Assembly: GCA_022010095.1 (NCBI GenBank)
Contig: CP091739.1
Span: forward strand, 1,178,001 to 1,242,000
Length of the DNA: 64,000 nucleotides
Origin: Clostridium sp.
Lineage (GTDB): Bacteria > Bacillota_I > Bacilli_A > RF39 > UBA660
Direction of reading: 5' to 3'
Position 1 is the first letter of the stretch. The number at the start of each line of letters is the position of its first letter. Under the pieces are notes generated by a model. The model searched no databases, was not told where the DNA came from, and worked only from the letters and a program-made list of their open reading frames with translations. The position numbers and the translations under genes were made by a program. Of the stretch, positions 21,632-33,471 are shown piece after piece.

Positions 21632-22326
21632 ATGAACAAAACATTAAAAATTAATAATAACAATAATTTTAAGTATTTTTAGTAGGAGGAATCTTAAGTT
21701 ATTTTATATTTAATAAATCATGTGACAATGATAATATAAATTTACCAAAACCAGAAGTAACGGAAGGAATAAGAGGCACACAATTTGGAATTGATAAAAA
21801 TATTTATGAGGAAACAATTGATAACTATTTAGGTAGAAGTGATTCTGTCTATAGAGATATGAGAATGCTAGTAGATCCAGGAAACTATGAAGCAATAGGT
21901 GGAGATGCATATTTATCAGGATTTGTAAAAGGATTTGAAGTTGTACCTTATCCATATTTAGTAAATGTAACTGGACTTCCAGAAGAAGTAGGTAAAACAT
22001 ATGAAGGAGAAACTTTATTTACTGAAAAAGATGGTAAATATACTGCTAACTATGCTGAGTCATTAGAAATACTTGAATATTTATTTCCAAAAGATAAAAA
22101 TATTTTCTTAATGTGTGGAGGTGGCGGATACGCTGGCATGACTAAAAATTTATTAGTATCACTTGGATGGAACAAAGATAAAATTTATAATGTTGGTGGA
22201 TTCTGGTATTACAAAGGTAATAATAAAATAAATGTTAAAAAAATACATCTAAAGAAAAACACAACATACGATTTTTATAAAGTAGCATATCATGACATTG
22301 ATTTTAATAGTCTTACAAAAAAATAA
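21632..22326 (+). CDS. Membrane-anchored rhodanese-like protein
   Basis: About 230 residues. An N-terminal membrane segment (IILSIFLVGGILSYFIF) is followed by Cys and an extracytoplasmic domain. The C-terminal half is rhodanese-like: FLMCGGGGYAGMTKNLLVSLGW with Cys at the active-site position, then YNVGGFWYYKG. RGTQFGIDKNIYEE and PGNYEAIGGDAYLSGFVKG form the N-terminal part of the domain. It may be a sulphurtransferase or a binding protein only. Upstream AAGGAG site. Frame break near 21680. A terminator follows. Confidence 0.75.
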
Positions 22327-22356
22327 ATTAACAATAGTAAAAGTTTACACTATATT

Positions 22357-22384
22357 AAGCAATAGGAATATTGCTTTTTTTATA
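22357..22384 (+). terminator. Terminator after the rhodanese gene
   Basis: AAGCAATA-GGAA-TATTGCTT stem followed by T run. Confidence 0.8.
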
Positions 22385-22457
22385 TTCAAAAAAATATAAT
22401 ATAATATTCACATAAAAAAATTTGATATAATGATTACATAAGAAAGTGGTGAACAAT

Positions 22458-23188
22458 ATGATGATATTTTTTTAGATATAGTATTTCTTTTCTTTATAGG
22501 TTGTACATTTGGATGGGTACTTGAACTATTTTATAGAAGGCTTGCTCATGGTTACTGGGTAAATCCAGGATTTCTAGTTGGACCATATTTACCTATATAT
22601 GGATTTGGACTTTGTGCTTTAACAGTAATTTATCTCACATTTTATGAAATGAATTTACCTAGTATATTGGTTATCATTTTAATGGGAGCAGCAATGACTT
22701 TAATTGAATTTATAGGAGGTCTTTCATTCGTAAACAAGCCAGTAAAACTATGGGATTATAGCAATAATTGGGGAAACTATAAAGGAATAATTTGTCCACT
22801 ATTTTCACTTATATGGACATTTATTAGTGCATTATACTATTTCTTTTTATCTGAATTTATACTTGATAAAGTTATATGGTTCAATAATCATATTATATTT
22901 TCGTTTGTACTTGGTATGTTTATGGCAACTATTATTATTGACTATGCTTACTCTACAAAATTATTATCTAAAGTTAGAAAGTATGCTAAAGAAAGGGAGC
23001 AACAATTAGATATGAAGAATTTAAAAAGACAGTTAAAGAACATCAACAAAAAAAGCAAAAAGAGAAAAATATTCATTCATTTTTCCCACTTAAATCATCA
23101 ATGGACTTAAAACCTTATGTTCACAATTATAAAAAAATATATTAAAAAATTTAAAAAAAGACTTAAAAAAAGAATGATTCATAAATAA
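22458..23188 (+). CDS. CmpB-type putative ABC transporter permease (DUF1113-like)
   Basis: About 240 residues with five or six hydrophobic helices, starting MMIFLDIVFLFFIGCTFGWV if the T run at 22466-22472 is five instead of seven. Typical family features are LELFYRRLAHGYWVNPGFLVGP, YLPIYGFG, FIGGLSFVNKPVKLWDYSNN and a KG-I-CPLFS-W segment. The C-terminus is a long basic cytoplasmic tail. The family is annotated as putative ABC permease in Firmicutes but its function is unproven. One further A-run shift near 23050. Confidence 0.8.
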
Positions 23189-23228
23189 TAAAACTATGCT
23201 ATAATATCTAAGACAAGGAAAAATTTTT

Positions 23229-24848
23229 ATGGCAAAATTAAAAAGAAAAAAAGACATATATAACATATGCATTAAAAAAAAGAAGAGACTGAAAAAAATT
23301 ATTAGATTATGAAAATAATAAAGGACATTTCAAAAATGAAGACTTAGATAGCCTTTTATCATGTCTTTTTTTATTCGTATCAAAATCTTTAACAAGAAGC
23401 ACAAAAAAATCAAAACTAATTATAGAAGATAACTTTATAAGTAACATAATAAAAATCTATAGAAAATACTTATTCACATCAAAAGAAGACATAAGAGTTG
23501 TACTAAAAATGTTAAGCGAATATAAGTATAATGTAATTGCATTAAAATTAAATGATGAACTTAATGATAAAGAAACACCACAAAAATACAAGTCATTAGC
23601 GACATCACAAATCAAAGAAATAAATGATTTTTTAAGTGAACTTCACTTGAAAGAAAAAATGTATGAAGAACTAAAAGAATTTGATGAGTTTATAGAAACA
23701 AATACACCATTAGATATAGACAACTACAATAAATTAAGCGATATCTTTAAATATGCAGTTTATCCAATTCCACAAAAGATATGTAGATTTATTTTTTTAA
23801 AAAAACACAATTAGTCAAAAATAAATTCCTATCAATAGATATATTACATTCTTTAATTGATAGTTTAGTATCAAATTATGCTTATTCAAATGAAACATTC
23901 TGTTATTTTTAGATTTAGGAATATGTCTAATAAATCACATGGTACTTATGAAAAACAATTTAATTTTTAGTTGAAGAATCTCACTATAAAGAAATAGAAT
24001 CAAAAAAAGAGAAAAAAAGATTATAGTGATTTTCTAAATACAATATTTCATGAATTAAGACATTTATATCAAGTAGAAAGAATTACAAAAAGTAAAAAGC
24101 ACTTTCATATGAAGAAATTATAATGATGATGGATTATTTAATGTATAATGCATTACCTAAAAGATTCTATGAAGATAACTATAATTTTTTATATACTGAA
24201 CTTGATGCTAGAATACATGGGAGAATGTACGCTGATTGTTATTTAGCTACTCTAGGAGTAGAAAGCAATTTAAGCAAAGAAAATGATAAAGATATAATGC
24301 AACATAAGATGAGATATAGAAAATTAGATGGTAAATTCTATATAGTTGATGAATTATTTCAATCAAAAATTAGAAGAAGTATATGGAACCGCTTTTAGAT
24401 AATGGAATAGATATATTTAAACGTCATCCTGTTTTAAATTTAATGTACACTAGAGATTGTAAAAGAAGAACAACATTAGAACTATTTAAAATGAGAGATG
24501 AATTTATAGAAAGAAGTAAACTTCATGAAGGAGAAAATAAAGATAGATTAGAAATATTAATTCATAACATAAACGAAATATTATATAAACAAGTTTTTAT
24601 CTGTAGAAGACACAATAAAAGATTATGAAGAATTAGTTAAAAGATGACACTATTGATAGTGAAGAAAAAAAAGAAAAATATTTAGAAAGTATGTTAAAAA
24701 GTAATTGAAATAAGAGGTAAGAAAGAAGATATAGATAATATAAAAAAACTTGTTGATACAATTAAAAAAATTAATATCAAAAAAACAATAAAAAAAAGAA
24801 AAAAACATTATCAAAAAAAGCAATAAAAAAATTTAAAAAAATAGTTTA
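23229..24848 (+). CDS. Unknown protein with HExxH motif (frameshifted)
   Basis: Not recognised. About 530 codons, highly charged. Readable parts include SEYKYNVIALKLNDELND, FLSIDILHSLIDSLVSNYAY, then NTIFHELRHLYQVERI at about 24045, whose HELRH fits the HExxH zinc-protease motif, followed by ELDARIHGRMYADCYLATLG and HPVLNLMYTRDCKRR. The C-terminal 60 residues are almost all lysine and isoleucine. A downstream third zinc ligand is plausible in ELDARIHG. Five or more frameshifts. It could be one or two genes; an intracellular peptidase or a lysine-rich structural protein are both possible. Confidence 0.45.
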
Positions 24849-24919
24849 ATTATCGTAAAGAAAACGTGTATTTAAGTATAAAGATAAATAGAATGTGCTA
24901 TAATTAAATAGGTGAAAGA

Positions 24920-25667
24920 ATGCAAATGTTTATAAGAAACATAAATATTAATTATGAGTATTATAATAATGATAGTGATACTTCATTAGTGTTTTTTTGC
25001 ATGGCTGGGGCCAAAATATTCAAATGATGATGCCTATTGCTAAACCATTTATCAAGAAATATAATGTTTTTAATAGTTGACTTACCAGGTTTCGGAAGTA
25101 GTGATGAACCTAAAGAAATATGGAGTATTTATGATTATGCAGATACTATTAATGAAATGTTAGGTGAATTAAAAAAATTAAAAAATCCCATATTAATTGG
25201 ACACTCTTTTGGTGGAAAAAAATAGCTTTTAGCATTTGCGATTAAATACAAAACGAGGAAATTAATTTTACTCGCAAGTCCATATAAACAAAATATAACT
25301 AAACCAACTTTCAAAATGAAAGTCTATAAAGCAGTAAAGAAAAATACCTGGACTTCAAGGACTTGAAAGTTTTGTTAAAAAAACACGTTGGTTCAACAGA
25401 TTATAGAAATGCTAGTGAAACAATGAGAAAAAAATATTAGTAAACCATGTTAATCTAGATTTAACTGAGGAAGCTAAAAAGATAAAATGTCCTACATTGT
25501 TAATCTGGGGAACAAATGATGAAGCAGTATCAATAAATGATGCAGTTGAACTTGAAAAAATAATACCTAATTGTGGACTAGTTAAATATGAAGGATGTAC
25601 TCATTATGCATATTTAGAAAATCTAGCTCAAACAATTAGAGTACTTAATAATTTTTATAGGGAGTGA
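24920..25667 (+). CDS. Alpha/beta hydrolase
   Basis: Alpha/beta hydrolase fold of about 245 residues. LVFLHGWGQN forms the oxyanion loop, GHSFGGKIALAFA holds the nucleophile Ser, TLLIWGTNDEAVS the acid Asp, and GCTHYAYLE the His. It has a GGTGA site and a TATAAT box at about 24898. It starts an operon with murF, 6 bases downstream, and ddl. Substrate unknown. Frame breaks near 24995, 25215, 25345 and 25430. Confidence 0.85.
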
Positions 25668-25673
25668 TAAAGA

Positions 25674-27268
25674 ATGAAAATATACTTTTTTATTATCATT
25701 GATACCTTATTTTTTTGGTATGTGATATATAAAGCAAGAAAATCAATGCATATGTTACAACAAAATTGGTATAATGATGGAAATAGATATTTCAAATGGA
25801 TACTTGATAATGCTAAAAAGGTATTCATAACATATGATTTATTATTTATACTATTTCTATTATTAAAAAAAGTAACATATAATAAAAGTTTAATAATATT
25901 TGTGGTATTCTATATAATAGTATATTTCTTATATAAATCTAAAATTAAGAAAGAACAATCAAAAAAACCACTTGTCATAACTGCTAGAATAAAAAGACTT
26001 TATATGACAATGTTAATATTATATATAATTACTATATTACCAATGTATTTATGCTTTAATTCATGTGAACTTTATAAATATTACACATACATTGGACTAA
26101 TTGTGTATTTAAATCCATTCTTTGTCTTATTAGCAAACATAATAAATAAACCAGTTGAAAAACTAGTATATCTTCATTATAAAAGACAAGCACAAACTAA
26201 ACTTTATAGTATGAAAGATATAAAGAAGATAGGTATAACTGGAAGTTATGGTAAAACTAGTACTAAAAAAATTTCTTAAATGATATATTAAGTGTAAAAA
26301 TATAATTCATTCGCAACACCAAAGAGTTTTAATACAATGTATGGTCTTATAAATGCAATTAATAATTATATGGATAAATTTAGCGAAGTATTTGTTGCTG
26401 AAATGGGAGCGTTCTATAGGGGAGAAATTAAAGAGAAAGCAAACTTTATAAAACCTAAATATGGAATACTTACAACCATTGGAACAGCACATTTAGAAAG
26501 TTTTGGAAGTCGTGAAAACATTCAAAAAGCAAAATTTGAGCTTATAGATTCACTTCCTGATGATGGAGTTGCAGTGCTTAATATGGATGATCCATATCAA
26601 ACAAGTTATAAAATTAAAAGTAAATGTAAAGTAATATGGGTATCAACAAAAGATAAGAAAGCAGACGTGTATGCTGAAAATATAAAATTATCTGGAAAAG
26701 GTACTGAATTTACTTGCGTATTTAAAAAGTCAAAAGAAAAATATACATTTGAAACTAAATTATTAGGTAATGCTAATGTATATAATGTATTACAGGCTAT
26801 CGCAATGTCATATGAACTTGGTCTTACATTTGAACAAATTGCTATAGGTGTAAGAAGAATTAAACCAATTGAACATAGACTTGAACTTAAGAAAATAGGT
26901 AACATTTATATAATAGATGATGCTTATAATTCAAATCCAGTCGGCTCTAAAATGGCTGTTGATGTTCTAAAATGATGGATGGTAAAAATAATAGTAACTC
27001 CTGGCATGATAGAATTAGGAGAAGAACAATATAATCTTAATTATGAATTTGGTCGTCAAATAGCAAGTTCAGCAGATGAAGTTATTTTAGTTGGAAAAGA
27101 ACAAACAAAACCAATATATGACGGTCTTAAGAAAGAAAAAAATATAATGAAAAAAATATACATATATTAAATGATGTCAAAGAAGCATTTCCACTTATGA
27201 AAAAGTTATCTGGAAAAGAAACTTACGTATTACTTGAAAATGATTTACCTGACATATTTAATGAATAG
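25674..27268 (+). CDS. murF: MurF-like UDP-MurNAc-peptide ligase with N-terminal membrane domain
   Basis: Adds D-Ala-D-Ala to the UDP-MurNAc-tripeptide. The first 180 residues replace the usual MurF N-terminal domain with about five hydrophobic segments, then come GITGSYGKTSTKK (P-loop), VFVAEMGAFYRGEIKEK, LTTIGTAHLESFGS, VLNMDDPY, GNANVYNVLQAIA, EHRLELK and IIDDAYNSNPVGSKMAVDVLK, all hallmark Mur ligase motifs. About 530 residues against about 455 for usual MurF. Next to ddl, which makes its substrate. Breaks near 26272 and 26970 are A-run or single-base errors. Confidence 0.85.
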
Positions 27269-27279
27269 GAGAGTGCAGT

Positions 27280-28484
27280 ATGAAAATTAAAATAGGTGTT
27301 ATTTATGGTGGAGAAACAGTTGAACATGAAGTAAGTGTTATTTCTGCATTACAAGCCATGAATAATTTAAATGAAGATAAGTATGAAATAATACCAATAT
27401 ATATATCTAAAGATAGAATATGGTACACAGGACATATGTTAAGAGATATTGAATTCTATAAAGAATTTGAAGATGAAAAAAAAGTATGCGACTAAAGTAA
27501 TGTTATATAAGAAAGGTAAAACATTCTTATTACAAAGAACAACTGGTCTTTTTAGAAAAGATATTACTGATTTAGATGTTATCTTACCAGTAGTGCATGG
27601 TAATAATGTTGAAGATGGTTCACTTGCTGGACTACTTGATTCAATAGGTATTCCATATGTTGGCTCTCATGTTTTAGGTGGAGCTCTTGGTCAAGATAAA
27701 GTCGTTATGAAACAAGTTATGGAAAGTGTAAATTTACCAATAGTACCTTATACTTGGTTCTATGATAGTGAATACTTAGATAATAAAGAAAATATATTAA
27801 AAGAAATAGAGAAGATAGGTTATCCAGTTATAGTAAAACCTGCTACTCTTGGTAGTAGTATTGGTATAGAAGTTGCTAAAAATGAAAAAGATATTGAGTC
27901 AAAAATTGAAGATGCAATGGAATATGATACTAAAATAGTAGTAGAAAAAAAGTAATTGAAAAACTTAACTGAAGTTAATGCTAGTGTACTTGGTAATTAT
28001 GAATATCAAAAAGTAAGTCCATTAGAAGAAGTAATGGGAGAAGATGAAATATTATCTTTTGCTGATAAATATCTAGGTAATGCTAAGTCAAAAGGAACAG
28101 CATCAAAAGGAATGGCTAGTACAAGTAGAATAGTACCAGCAAGAATACCTGAAAAACTTACTAAAGAAATACAAGATACAGCAAAACAAGTATTCAAAGT
28201 ATTAAATTTAAGCGGAGTATGTAGAGTGGACTTCCTTATTGATAATAAAGAAAAATAAATTCTATGTAAATGAACCAAATACATGCCCAGGTAGTTTATC
28301 ATTCTACTTATGGAAAGAAGCAGGTATGAAATATAGTGAATTACTTGACGAAATGGTATCTATTGCTATAAAAGAATATAAACATAAAAAAATCAAAAAA
28401 CAATGTCATTTAAGAGTAGTATATTTGATGGATTCAATGGTTCAAAAAGGACTTAAAAGGTATGAAAGGACTAAAAAAAATTAA
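27280..28484 (+). CDS. ddl: D-alanine--D-alanine ligase
   Basis: ATP-grasp ligase making D-Ala-D-Ala. IGVIYGGETVEHEVSVISA is the N-terminal signature; PVVHGNNVEDGSLAGLLDSIGIPYVGS the core; YPVIVKPATLGSSIGIEVA the ATP-binding part; CRVDFLI and NEPNTCPGSLSFYLWK the metal-binding end. The usual Tyr near GxxxxxG is not checked. Position right after murF gives a peptidoglycan operon. Frame breaks near 27480, 27950 and 28245 (all in A runs) and 28385. Confidence 0.92.
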
Positions 28485-28496
28485 TTAAAAAAATAG

Positions 28497-28531
28497 AGAA
28501 CTAGTTAGATAAAAAAATTAGTTCTTTTTTT
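28497..28531 (+). terminator. Terminator after ddl
   Basis: AGAACTA and TAGTTCT stem followed by a T run. Confidence 0.75.
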
Positions 28532-28617
28532 CTACTCAACTTACGCTCTAGATAACTAAACCTCAAAAATTATAGTATTTCAAAAATAAATGTATAATGT
28601 AAAATGAGGTGAAAAGC

Positions 28618-29087
28618 ATGAATAAAAAAAGATAATAATAATTACAATAGTAATAACAATATTAATAGTAGTACCAGCAATAATATTAAATTTAAAAACA
28701 CGAGAAATTCTATATTAATGATAAATATTATAATAATGGAGAATTCATAAAGATAACTTCTAATGATTTAAATAATTTAATAAATTCAAAAGATAGTTTC
28801 TTACTTTATACATATAATGATTATTGTAGTCTTGAAATACCATGTGATGATATATTTAGAAGTGTAATGAATAAATACAAAAATAGATGTGTATTCTATA
28901 AGGTATGAAGAATTTGAAAAAACAGATTATATAAGCAAAGTAAAATATGCTCCATCAGTACTTATAGTTAAGAATGGTAAAATTGTTACATATTTAGATG
29001 CCAATAAAAAAGAAGATCTTGATAGATATCAGGATACTTCATCTTTTTGAAAGTTGGTTAGATAAGTACATCTATTTAAGTAAGTAG
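28618..29087 (+). CDS. Membrane-anchored thioredoxin-fold-like protein
   Basis: About 155 residues. N-terminal membrane anchor (IIITIVITILIVVPAII) then a small domain: SKDSFLLYTYNDYCSLEIPC, VYSIRYEEFEKTDYI, and APSVLIVKNGKIVTYLDA. The last part has the cis-Pro-like P-S-V-L and beta-strand layout of thioredoxin folds, and YCSLEIPC has two Cys four residues apart, not the normal CxxC. Role unknown; thiol exchange outside the membrane is plausible. GAGGTG site upstream. Terminator at 29066-29100. Confidence 0.55.
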
Positions 29088-29100
29088 ATGTGCTTTTTTA
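29066..29100. terminator. Bidirectional terminator between trx-like gene and murI
   Basis: GTACATCTA and TAGATGTGC stem with a T tail; it overlaps the ends of both convergent genes. Confidence 0.65.
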
Positions 29101-29813
29101 TTTGTTATAAATAATTTCTTCACTACCTTTTTCTGTTTTATTATTTAAGAGATTCATACTTTCAAGTACTCTTTTAACTTGATTAGAAACACCTTTATTT
29201 CCATCAATTAGTTTAGCATTTGGAAATAGTTTTTTTGTATATTCTTTTTTTAGCATAAGGATAATGTGTACATCCAAGAACTATTGAGTCAATACCTTTA
29301 TTATAATAACTATGAAGTAAATTATGTAGTACTCTATTAATATCTTTTTCAGTACCAAATTCTATAGTATCAGCAAGTCCCTTACAAGGAAGAAGTTTAA
29401 TCTTTTGTCCTTTTCTTTTATAATTCTTAACAAGTTCATGTGTTCTTTCTGCTTTAATAGTGCCAGGTGTTGCCATAACAAGAGTGTTCTTATAATTATT
29501 ATCACACGCTATTTTAATCGCAGGTTCAGTTCCAACAAAAGGTATATCAGGATACATCATTCTAAGTCTTTTAATACATCTAGTAGTAGCTGTATTACAT
29601 GCTATAACAATTATTTTAACATCTTTACTTATAAGAAAATCTACAATATTAGTGACAATATCCATAAGTTCACTATCACTTTTTTCACCATAAGGATTAT
29701 TTTTAGAATCAGCATAATAAATATAATCTTCATTAGGTAAAAAGTTTCTTTAACTCTTTTAATATAGTGAGCCCTCCAATACCTGAATCAAACATACCAA
29801 TTTTTTTATCCAT
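29098..29813 (-). CDS. murI: Glutamate racemase
   Basis: Makes D-glutamate for peptidoglycan. MDKKIGMFDSGIGGLTILKEL is the N-terminal signature, the first catalytic Cys lies in IIVIACNTATTR, and the second in SIVLGCTHYPYAKK; FVGTEPAIK and GTIKAERTHELV also match. About 239 codons, slightly shorter than the usual 260. Breaks near 29745 and 29255. The start at 29813 has GAGATG upstream. Confidence 0.92.
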
Positions 29814-29928
29814 AAAAAAATCATCTCTTGTAAATATTTTTATCAAAAAAATGCATTATAATTAAATATTATTAATAGAAATATGATATAATACACGTAA
29901 AGAAATAATAAAATTAATGAGGAGAAAC

Positions 29929-30456
29929 ATGGAAAGTATAATAAATTCAATAATAAAATTATTTAGTGGTTTAACAGCATTAAAGTTTGGTAAGGAGTTA
30001 ATAGTATTCATTATATCTATCTTGCCAATATTAGAGTTAAGAGGTGGTCTTATCGTCGCATCACTTTTTAAATGTAAGTCCACTAACAGGATACATTGTA
30101 TCAATAATAGGTAACACTCTACCTGTACCATTTATCTTACTTTTTTTATAAATAAAATACTAGATTGTATGGGAAAATCTAAAAATAAAATGGATGAATA
30201 AATTATCAAAATGGTTAGATAAAAAAAGCAAGAAAAACATAAAAGATTCAATAGAAAAAAATATGGATATTTAGGACTTACTTTATTTGTGGGTGTGCCA
30301 CTTCCAGGAACAGGAGCATGGACAGGATGTCTAGCAGCTTCTGTATTAAATATGGATAAAAAGAAATCATTTATATCAATAATGCTTGGTATAATAATGG
30401 CTAGTATAATAATGATGATTTTATCTTATGGACTTTTAAAAAGAATAGTAGGTTAA
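29929..30456 (+). CDS. Small multidrug export family protein (membrane)
   Basis: About 175 residues, four hydrophobic segments. ISILPILELRGGLIVASLF and the later FVGVPLPGTGAWTGCLAASVL are the two mirror-image P-x-x-x-x-RGG / P-x-x-G-T-GA-W motifs of the Sm_multidrug_ex family. GGAG site 5 bases before ATG. Breaks near 30068, 30140 and 30258. The next gene starts 3 bases after the stop. Real substrate unknown. Confidence 0.85.
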
Positions 30457-30458
30457 AT

Positions 30459-31157
30459 ATGAAAAATCAGGAATTAAAATATTATAAATATAAATTAAAG
30501 CTAGGAATAGGAAACTTATTCGCTGTATTAATAATGATACTACTTTTTATTATTACTATATTTTTACTTTTTGATGACTATTACTTTAATTTTGGATATA
30601 AAAAAATATTAATAATGATAGGTTACTTCATACTACACGAATTACTTCACTATGTAGGCTATCTAATAAATAAGAATGTTAAAAATAAAGACTTATGTTT
30701 AGGAATGTGTCTTGAAAAAGGAGTAATGTATTGTAGATGTACAAATGAAATAAGTAGAACTGCTGTTATGGTATCACTTCTTACCCCATTTACAGTAATA
30801 GGTATCATTACATTAATAATAAGTTATATATTTGATATGCCATTTTTAGCATTCTTATCAGTATCTAATATAGCAGGTTCTTACTTTGATATACTTATGT
30901 TTATACAAATGTTAAAGATGCCAAAAAGATATAAAAATTTGCTGAATATGATGAATGTGATGCATATTATATAATAAGCAATAAAGATTTAACTAACATT
31001 AAAACAAAAGGAATATCTTTAGTTGAAACAAATAAATTTAATAAAAAAATAAACTAAAAATCTAAAAAAATAATAAAAAAAGATAGAAATATCAATATTT
31101 AGTATAATAATACTTATCATATTAGTAGCATTATCTTTTTATAATTTAAAATATTAA
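30459..31157 (+). CDS. DUF3267-type membrane metalloprotease
   Basis: About 230 residues with hydrophobic segments at the N-terminus, middle and C-terminus. YFILHELLHYVGYLIN carries HELLH, the HExxH zinc motif inside a membrane helix, as in DUF3267/site-2-protease-like proteins. AVMVSLLTPFTVIGIITLI and SNIAGSYFDILMFIQML match the second conserved region, with the D likely a zinc ligand. Translationally linked to the exporter before it. Frame breaks near 30945 and 31050-31080. Confidence 0.72.
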
Positions 31158-31190
31158 GAAAGTGTGATATAATCTTCTTGGTGAAGACGT

Positions 31191-31916
31191 ATGAATATAC
31201 AAGCAATATTTATAACATTGTTATCAGGGCTTTCTTTTTTTATAGGTTATTTGATAACAAAAATTAATTAAAGATGAGAAAAAAATTAATAACATTTTTC
31301 AGTAGGATTTTCTTTTTACTATAATATTAGGTCTTATATTTACTGACCTTTTACCAGAATGTTTAGAATTTACAGATAATAAACTTATCATATTAGGATT
31401 TGTTATATTAGGTATTCTTTTTATTAAAAAGTATTAGACTTATTTATACCAGATCATGAACATGAACATACTAAAAAGAAAGATCATATGGAGCATATAG
31501 GTCTTATATCAACACTAGCATTATTCATACATAATGTAATAGAAGGAACAGCAATTTATACAGCAACACTTTCATCAATAAGTATAGGACTTTTCACATC
31601 CCTTGGAGTATCATTTCATAATATACCACTTGGTATACAAATATCATCACTAGTAAAAAATAAAAAAGAGAAATTAACTCTTCTTACAATATTATCATTA
31701 TCAAGTATATTAGGTGTTATTATATTAAAATTATTTAAAATTACACTCACTTCTTACATTTCAGGTATATTAATTAGTATAACTTTAGGTATGCTTATAT
31801 ATATAGCATTCTTTGAACTTCTTTGTGAAGTAAAAGAAAATATAAAAAAGAAAGAATTATTAATTGGGATAATTACTGGTATAGTATTAATACTAGTAAG
31901 TCATTTATTTCATTAA
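31191..31916 (+). CDS. ZIP-family metal transporter
   Basis: About 240 residues. HNVIEGTAIYTA in helix 4 and SFHNIPLGIQIS in helix 5 are the metal-binding motifs of ZIP proteins. A His-rich loop, DHEHEHTKKKDHMEHI, precedes helix 4. Likely imports or buffers Zn or another divalent metal. Breaks near 31270-31290 and 31430. Confidence 0.88.
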
Positions 31917-31927
31917 AAAGGTAAGAT

Positions 31928-32586
31928 ATGAAAAAAAGAGAAAATTAGATATATTATGTGAAGATAAACATTTAATAATAGTAAATAAAAAAATGGTAAT
32001 ATGCCAACTATTAAATGTGATAACTATAAAGATAATTTATATAGTGAAGTATTTGATTATTTACATAAAAAGAATCAAAAAGGTATTTGTAGTTCATAGA
32101 CTTGATAAAGATACAAGTGGGATAGTAGTATTTGCGAAAAGTGAAAGAGTAAAAGAATCATTACAAAATACCTGGGACTACATAGAAAGAAATTATATCG
32201 CAGTAGTACATGGAATAACTAAAGATAAAGATACAATAAAAATCTTATCTAAAAAGAAACAAAAACACACTTTTACACTTATAGTACTAATGATAAAAAG
32301 TGGTAAATATGCTGAAACAAGTTATGTGAGAGTTAAATCAAATAAACAATACTCATTACTTAAAAATAAATATCAAAACAGGTAGAAAAGAATCAAATAA
32401 GAGTACATATGGCTGATAATAAAACACCAATACTTGGTGATAGAAAAATATGGTAAAGAAAGATGGTTATAGAAAAAGATGATGTTACTTGCGAATGAAA
32501 TAAAAATTTATACATCCAATTACTAAAGAAATGATTCATATTGATTTAAAAAAATACCAAATGAATATAGCAAAATTGTAGAATAA
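31928..32586 (+). CDS. RluA/RluD-type pseudouridine synthase (frameshifted)
   Basis: Isomerises uridines in rRNA or tRNA. The catalytic loop HRLDKDTSGIVVFAKS holds the Asp; LDILCEDKHLIIVNKKNG is the family N-terminus, RNYIAVVHG the middle, and a segment reading KTGRKNQIRVHMA follows near 32370. No S4 domain. About 215 residues, short for the family. Breaks near 31990, 32245, 32380 and 32445-32490. A bidirectional terminator follows. Confidence 0.88.
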
Positions 32587-32589
32587 AAA

Positions 32590-32616
32590 GTTAGAAATTT
32601 AGTTTCTAACTTCTTT
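32590..32616. terminator. Bidirectional terminator between pseudouridine synthase and sortase
   Basis: GTTAGAAA and TTTCTAAC stem; T run on the plus side and A run on the other. Confidence 0.75.
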
Positions 32617-33430
32617 TTTTATTAGTTTTGCATGTAGTACAACTTTTTCATCACCAGCACGACATGTGGATAATGTAAGAATAGTATCATTAACATCAAC
32701 ACTCGCATCAAATTTAAGTTTACTTCTTTTACTAATGGTATTAATAAATGTTTTAAATTCATCATCATCTCTAAAATCAGTAGTTATATAATAATTCTCT
32801 GTTTTAATATGATAAACACTAAATACTTGCCATAAAGTATTTTTCTTTTTTTCAGTAGATAATTTAATAATATGATTATCAGTGTTTTTTTATACCAATT
32901 ATTACTAAGTATATTTTTTTAAGTGAACCAAACATAGTTTTTATCAAGTCTTGAATGAGCATAAATAATATTATTACGACTTAAATTATTAATATCATTT
33001 CTATAATCTAAAAATACCCATCCTGCTTCATTTTTTTCTTTTTTTAGTAAAAGAATGATTTAAATAATAAGCATTATCATTAGATTGAACAAATGGATAA
33101 TTAATATTAGTTCCATTTACTTGAATCCATCCTTTAGTATCACTATTTTGTTTAATTAAATCAGTGAAGTCAACATTAATCATATTCATTTTTATATAAC
33201 TCCAATAAATACTTTCTTTCTTTTGCGATTCAGGATTAACATTTTCACCTTCAGTTACTTCTTCAACACTAACAGTATTATAAATAGATTCTACTTCTTT
33301 TTCAGTTTCATCATTATCTTTTTTTCCAATTTCTAATATTAAGAAGAGAATATAAAAAAACACTAGTACTCAAAACTAGCAATATAGATAATACTACATT
33401 AGTTTTATTGATTTTTCTTTTTTTCTTCAT
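32599..33430 (-). CDS. Class B-like sortase (frameshifted)
   Basis: Membrane transpeptidase that anchors surface proteins or pilins. An N-terminal membrane segment (VVLSILLVLSTSVFFYIL) leads to WIQVNGTNINYPFVQSNDNAYYLNHSF, a class B hallmark, then NNIIYAHSR (catalytic His) and TILTLSTCRAGDEKVVLHAKL (catalytic Cys). The Arg usually found shortly after the Cys is not obvious where expected; the residue before VVLHAKL is Lys. Breaks near 33040, 32930 and 32890. A possible target could be the BspA-like proteins, but I see no LPxTG-type tail in those. Confidence 0.82.
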
Positions 33431-33471
33431 ACTAAAAATTATACAATATAAAAAAAGAAGAAAAATAAATA

